From a virus: a DNA stretch of 26,323 nucleotides. The notes under the pieces are model-generated. The model did not search any database and was not told the origin of the DNA. It saw only the letters and a list, made by a program, of their open reading frames with translations. The translations under genes were made by a program, and so were the position numbers. Below, piece after piece: positions 22,952 to 26,323 of the stretch. Position 1 is the stretch's first letter, and the number at the start of each line of letters is the position of its first letter. Location: positions 1 to 26,323 of the IMG/VR virus record IMGVR_UViG_3300046810_000161; one strand, written 5' to 3'.

Positions 22952-23914
22952 TCAGCCGCCGGCTGGTGGCGTGGTAGTCAGGTTGATCAGCACACCAGCA
23001 GTCACCTTGTTGCTGTTGGAATGCTTGACCCAGTTCGCAGCCGAACCCACGGCGGCAAGCGTTGGGTTCACACCACCAGCAGCTTCCTTCCAGCTGTAGC
23101 CGAGAACGTCGATGTTGACGGTGCCTTCAGCGCGGTAACCGATACCCAGGTTCTCTTCGTCATTCACCGCGTACGATCGGAAGCCGGGAGCCTGCGACTC
23201 GGTGATCACCACAGCGTTCGGTAGCAGGCCGAAGATCACATCAGCCGGCGCGGTGTCGGTGACCAGCACCGGCTTGCCGAGAGTGCCTGGCAAGCCGCCG
23301 TAGATGACGACGCCCGCCTCTTCGTAGACCTTGTTCGCGATCGCCTCGTCGACAATGTCGAAGTAAGCACTGGAGTGCATGACCCACAGCGCGATGCGGC
23401 CGAACTTGTCACCGAACTTGCGCATGCCGCGGGTCAGGGTCTTTTTGCCGTCGGTTTCGATGTTGGCCGAAACCACCATGTCAGTGTTGGAGCTGATCGA
23501 AGCACGCAGCGCAGCAGTGGCGTACTGAATGAAGCCTTCCAGAGTGGCGTCGGCAACATCGGCGCCGATAATCTGAGAGAACTCATCGACTGGGCGACCG
23601 CGGCGCTTGAAGGCTTCCTCGGTGGTCTGGTACGGGCCGTACTTCCATGGCGCCTTGACGCCAACGGCCTCGCCGGCGCCGATCTTCTTCGCGGTCACTT
23701 TGCCGGTGGAGTTGACGTCGCGGTGCTCCAGCGAGCCGCCGATCTTGTAGAACGAGCGCTTGCGGAAGTCGCCTTCGATCAGCTCGTTGTCGAGCACGAT
23801 CGCGCCGTTGGACGATGCGTTGAACACATCGAGGTTGTCCTGAACACGCTCCAGGTATGCAGTTTGCGCCTCATCGTTGTAGATGATCAGGTCGCTGTTA
23901 ACAGTCGTTGCCAT
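22952..23914 (-). CDS. Major capsid protein, 320 aa
   Basis: Size, position after the scaffold gene and sequence fit a Gp13-like HK97-fold coat protein. Visible are an N-terminal arm (MATTVNSDLIIYNDEAQTAY), a region with RRGRPVDEFSQIIGADVADA, the segment RKFGDKFGRIALWVMHSSAY, and GLPGTLGKPVLVTDTAPADV near the axial domain. It assembles the icosahedral shell on the scaffold. An ATG with AAGGGGA about 5 bases upstream sets the start. Confidence 0.92.
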   Translation of the reverse strand: MATTVNSDLIIYNDEAQTAYLERVQDNLDVFNASSNGAIVLDNELIEGDFRKRSFYKIGGSLEHRDVNSTGKVTAKKIGAGEAVGVKAPWKYGPYQTTEEAFKRRGRPVDEFSQIIGADVADATLEGFIQYATAALRASISSNTDMVVSANIETDGKKTLTRGMRKFGDKFGRIALWVMHSSAYFDIVDEAIANKVYEEAGVVIYGGLPGTLGKPVLVTDTAPADVIFGLLPNAVVITESQAPGFRSYAVNDEENLGIGYRAEGTVNIDVLGYSWKEAAGGVNPTLAAVGSAANWVKHSNSNKVTAGVLINLTTTPPAGG

Positions 23915-23926
23915 GGGTGAATCCCC

Positions 23927-24655
23927 TTACTTGGGCAATTGCAGGTATGCGGTTTGGCCGTGCTTGCGCTGGTAATCGCGCTTTTGCTCGGCAGTCATTT
24001 CGGAGCGCTTGAATGCAGCCTGGCCGCCACCCCCGCCCGGGGCCTGTGTTCCTGAAGCCCTTGGCCACAGATGAGGTGCGCTTTCGCGCAGAGATTCCGC
24101 CCATTCGAGCGGAGTCAGAGGGGTCTTGCCGTCTTTGCCGAGGATGACCTGGCCGGATTCATCAACGGCGACCGCTTCACCCTCTTCGTTCAGCGAGAAC
24201 ACGCCTTTAGCGCGCAGAATGATGTCGTCGGTTGCTTCAGGCAGTGCGCCGGCTTTAAGCGCTGCACCGCGAACCGAATCGCCCAGGACTTTGCCCTGGA
24301 ACTTCGCGGCGAATGCTTCGGCCTTCTCGGCGCGCGCTGTGACGGTCTTCAACTGCTTGTCGTAGTCACCACGCAGGCGCTCGGTGCGGCGGTTGAAGAC
24401 CTCGTCGACCTTACCCTCAGTCAGCAGCTTGGTTTCTTCGTCTTGGCCGGCACGACTGAGCAAGCCTTTTACGGCGTCAATGTCGATGCCTTCAAACTGG
24501 GTTTCGAACTGGGTCAGCTTGCCGGAGGTTTCCTTCAGCTTGCCCAGCAGTTCCGAGTTCTTGGCCTTCAAACCGGAAACGGATGCTTCAACGGCCGTCG
24601 CGATAGCGCCCTTGATTGCCGGGTTTTCCAGGTCGATTTCGTTTTCTTCTGCCAT
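23927..24655 (-). CDS. Phage scaffolding protein (GP20-like), 242 aa
   Basis: The start is MAEENEIDLENPAIKGAIAT at 24655, with AGGGG about 10 bases upstream; an in-frame ATG at 24697 lies in the terminator T run and is rejected. Residues 25-130 are long, charged coiled coil (LKAKNSELLGKLKETSGKLT), as in GP20-type scaffolds. The C-terminal part has a Gly-rich linker (TQAPGGGGGQAAFKRSEM) and a basic tail able to bind the coat protein. It directly precedes the capsid gene. Confidence 0.82.
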   Translation of the reverse strand: MAEENEIDLENPAIKGAIATAVEASVSGLKAKNSELLGKLKETSGKLTQFETQFEGIDIDAVKGLLSRAGQDEETKLLTEGKVDEVFNRRTERLRGDYDKQLKTVTARAEKAEAFAAKFQGKVLGDSVRGAALKAGALPEATDDIILRAKGVFSLNEEGEAVAVDESGQVILGKDGKTPLTPLEWAESLRESAPHLWPRASGTQAPGGGGGQAAFKRSEMTAEQKRDYQRKHGQTAYLQLPK

Positions 24656-24696
24656 GTTGATGCACCCCTTGGTTTTGTTTGCCCGCTTTACAGGCA

Positions 24697-24720
24697 TAAA
24701 AAAACCCGCCGAAGCGGGTT
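24697..24720 (-). terminator. Intercistronic terminator before the scaffold gene
   Basis: On the minus strand AACCCGC, a TTCG tetraloop and GCGGGTT (24714-24720 with 24703-24709) are followed by further T residues. It lies 25 bases after the 103-residue gene and about 45 bases before the scaffold start. Confidence 0.85.
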
Positions 24721-24745
24721 TCTAAAAATAATGTGTAAGGTATTA

Positions 24746-25057
24746 CTAGAGCCCGAGGTCATCCTCCAACTGCCAAATCTTCACTTCGTCCGGGCCATAC
24801 GGATAACGCGGCTCAGCTACTTCTATGCTTTTCAGCTCCTTGCCTTTGCTAAACATCCAAGTGTTGTGAATGAACGCCGTCAACATCGCGTTGTATATGT
24901 TCTTTTCAAGCCGACCTTCGCGTACTGCCCTATCGGTCAAAACCTTAAGCTCTTCGTGTTTAGCCTTGCATAGAGCTGAATCATTCGGATTGGCCATGAC
25001 GCACCTAAAGATCGCAGCCAATTCTGCTCTTTCGAAAATATTCAGATTTTCAACCAT
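24746..25057 (-). CDS. Hypothetical protein with own terminator, 103 aa (moron candidate)
   Basis: The ATG is preceded by GGAG at 9 bases. The product (MVENLNIFERAELAAIFRCV...) is helical in its first 70 residues, with a C-terminal part rich in Pro, Tyr and Asp. It contains no known motif that I recognise. It is inserted between the minor head gene and the scaffold gene, normally close neighbours, is more AT-rich than both, and is followed by a strong terminator. Those features fit a late-acquired cargo gene. Function unknown. Confidence 0.65.
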   Translation of the reverse strand: MVENLNIFERAELAAIFRCVMANPNDSALCKAKHEELKVLTDRAVREGRLEKNIYNAMLTAFIHNTWMFSKGKELKSIEVAEPRYPYGPDEVKIWQLEDDLGL

Positions 25058-25089
25058 GTTAGGCGCTCCGGACTGATGAGCCGGGCAAT

Positions 25090-26175
25090 CTACAGCTTGG
25101 CTTTTTCAAAAGCCAGCGGCTCAAGCGCTCGCATTTGTGCGAGGGTCAGAGGTGAAAAATTGCGATCAAGTTGCAGCTCGCCGAACCGCTCAACGGTCAA
25201 TCCACCCTCCCGGAACAGCTTGGCCCGAACAGGGCCGATCGCGACGTCCTGAAACGATGCCGGCTGCTGCTCAAGCCAGTGGTAATAGTCGAGGCTCGCA
25301 CTGACCTGCCCTGCTCCATCTGCGCCCACCGAAGCCCGGGTAGCGCCTTTGGCGAACATCTCGCTGAGCTTGGTCAGCAATACAAACGTGGTGCGGCAAT
25401 TTGGGTGAAACGGCGGCCGCGGTCCGGAATCGACCGGAAACCTTCGTTTGTCCATCGACCGGCATTGTTGGCTGGTTTTACTGTCCAGCGTGGCGACCAT
25501 CTCCACTTCGGACACGACGTCCGTATTGGCCTTGGCCACCTCCATGCGCGCTTGAGACGACACATGCTGAATCGCAGTGTGCACGACCGTGCTGGCATTG
25601 CGGTTGGTGGTGGCGAGAATGCCATCCTTGTAGCCGGCCGACTTTGTTCCGCGAATGTTGCGGATGATCTGGAAGTTCGTTTGTCCTTCGAAGAAGCCCT
25701 GCCGGATGGTGCCGGTGACGCGCTCGCGCTCGGCACTGGTCCAGCCCTTGATGAACGACTTCAGCAGCTTGCCGCCGCCGGTACCACGCACACTGAGGGG
25801 ATTGGTCAGCACCGCAGTGCGGATAGCTGCTGCCGTCGGCGCGACCACATCCAACGAGACTCCAACCGGCGCCGACCGGGCCAGGCTCGACGCTTCAAAC
25901 TCAGCCTCGTAATTCGCGATGTCGATCAGGTCGAGGTTCAATTGTGCGCTGTAGCGGTCGAAGATACCCAACAGCAGACTGTCGACCTCTTTCAGCAGCG
26001 CTTCCAGCCGCTTGACGTTGTACTCGGTCAGATCCGATTGAGTGAGCCTGTCGCGAATAGAGCGGTCGATCTCCTTCAGGAAGGGGGCGAACTTGCCGAC
26101 CTCCCCTGCCTTCAGCTTTTCGAGGAAGACCGCGTGCCGAATCGTGGCGTCAAGGATTGCTTGGTTTGCCGCCAT
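25090..26175 (-). CDS. Phage head morphogenesis protein (SPP1 gp7 / Mu F-like)
   Basis: This 361-residue minor head protein has a helical N-terminus (residues 1-100). The F-like domain follows, with RNASTVVHTAIQHVSSQARM and the conserved QQCRSMDKRRFPVDSGPRPP...HPNCRTT block (Cys238, His257, Cys260). Such proteins associate with the portal and help start capsid assembly or DNA entry. The start overlaps the portal-like gene end by 26 bases. It is part of the head module. Confidence 0.9.
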   Translation of the reverse strand: MAANQAILDATIRHAVFLEKLKAGEVGKFAPFLKEIDRSIRDRLTQSDLTEYNVKRLEALLKEVDSLLLGIFDRYSAQLNLDLIDIANYEAEFEASSLARSAPVGVSLDVVAPTAAAIRTAVLTNPLSVRGTGGGKLLKSFIKGWTSAERERVTGTIRQGFFEGQTNFQIIRNIRGTKSAGYKDGILATTNRNASTVVHTAIQHVSSQARMEVAKANTDVVSEVEMVATLDSKTSQQCRSMDKRRFPVDSGPRPPFHPNCRTTFVLLTKLSEMFAKGATRASVGADGAGQVSASLDYYHWLEQQPASFQDVAIGPVRAKLFREGGLTVERFGELQLDRNFSPLTLAQMRALEPLAFEKAKL

Positions 26176-26323
26176 CTACTTTGTCCTCGTCATCCAGACC
26201 CAAGCCGTCGCCCTGCTCTGCCAGCTCACCGTCGATTTGCTGGTCTGTGCGCTCGGGCGCGATCAGGCCCAACTTACGCAGATAGGCTCGAAGATCTGCT
26301 TTGGCGAAACCGCCGTTCTGCCA
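26150..26323 (-). CDS. C-terminal end of probable portal protein (DUF4055-like), partial
   Basis: Fifty-seven codons and the stop are present. The visible end reads WQNGGFAKADLRAYLRKLGL followed by IAPERTD and an acidic tail (GLGLDDEDKVDGGKPSNP). The NGG...L...L..G.I.P.RT pattern is that of DUF4055-type portal proteins, and the location before the minor head gene supports this. The N-terminal bulk is beyond the right edge, so the name is provisional. Confidence 0.7.
   Translation of the reverse strand, partial: WQNGGFAKADLRAYLRKLGLIAPERTDQQIDGELAEQGDGLGLDDEDKVDGGKPSNP

Noticed and set aside
24071-24973. 300-codon plus-strand frame opposite the scaffold gene
   Set aside because: Antisense to the scaffold and cargo genes and passes through the terminator; not credible as a gene.
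1-26323. CRISPR array, insertion sequence or transposase
   Set aside because: I saw no regularly spaced repeats, no terminal inverted repeats with a transposase frame and no Cas-like protein in the window.
471-26323. Second tRNA-Ser 3' end (att duplicate) inside the window
   Set aside because: I found no second copy of the GAATCCCATCGCCTCCGCCA end; if it exists it lies beyond the right edge.

Overview
The window is the left part of a lambda-like (siphovirus-type) prophage in a Pseudomonas chromosome, together with its boundary to host DNA. Host origin is suggested by a truncated Bax inhibitor-1/YccA gene typical of Pseudomonas, a tRNA-Ser(UGA) beside it, the fairly high GC content, and a perfect CTG-N10-CAG LexA box. 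I assign genus from recalled protein similarity; species cannot be fixed here.

Layout, left to right. (1) 1-514 is host: yccA (minus, partial), then tRNA-Ser with its promoter and a strong terminator. (2) 515-4078 is an accessory zone: two small plus-strand genes, a minus-strand AbiJ-type HEPN gene (probable abortive-infection factor), and a plus-strand pair behind a LexA box (a protein with a C-terminal Cys cluster, then an SRAP/YedK abasic-site protein). (3) 4079-5419, minus strand, is the lysis end: a SleB-type hydrolase, Rz with a fully nested Rz1, and small unknown genes. (4) 5477-10824, minus, holds the tail fibre assembly protein, fibre and tip decoration proteins, and the J-like central tip protein. 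(5) 10825-13683 is a cargo interval splitting the lambda-type K-I-J order: a 29-codon frame between two hairpins, tail assembly protein I, a lipoprotein with its own terminator, an AbiU2-type HEPN gene, two plus-strand genes running against the late operon, and a 52-residue gene. (6) 13711-20054, minus, has K, L, M, the tape measure, the G/GT chaperones with a GGGAAAC frameshift site, and the tail tube protein. (7) 20094-26323, minus, has neck and head-completion genes, major capsid protein, scaffold, a cargo-like gene, the minor head protein, and the end of a probable portal gene.

The structural genes are read right to left as one late operon (head, neck, tail, tip, fibres, lysis). It is interrupted by several intrinsic terminators placed directly before the next gene, which suggests either antiterminated late transcription or independently expressed cargo. 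The inserted genes, notably two different HEPN-domain proteins and a lipoprotein, look like lysogenic conversion or phage-competition functions. No integrase, repressor, terminase or canonical holin is visible here; the first three would be expected to the right.
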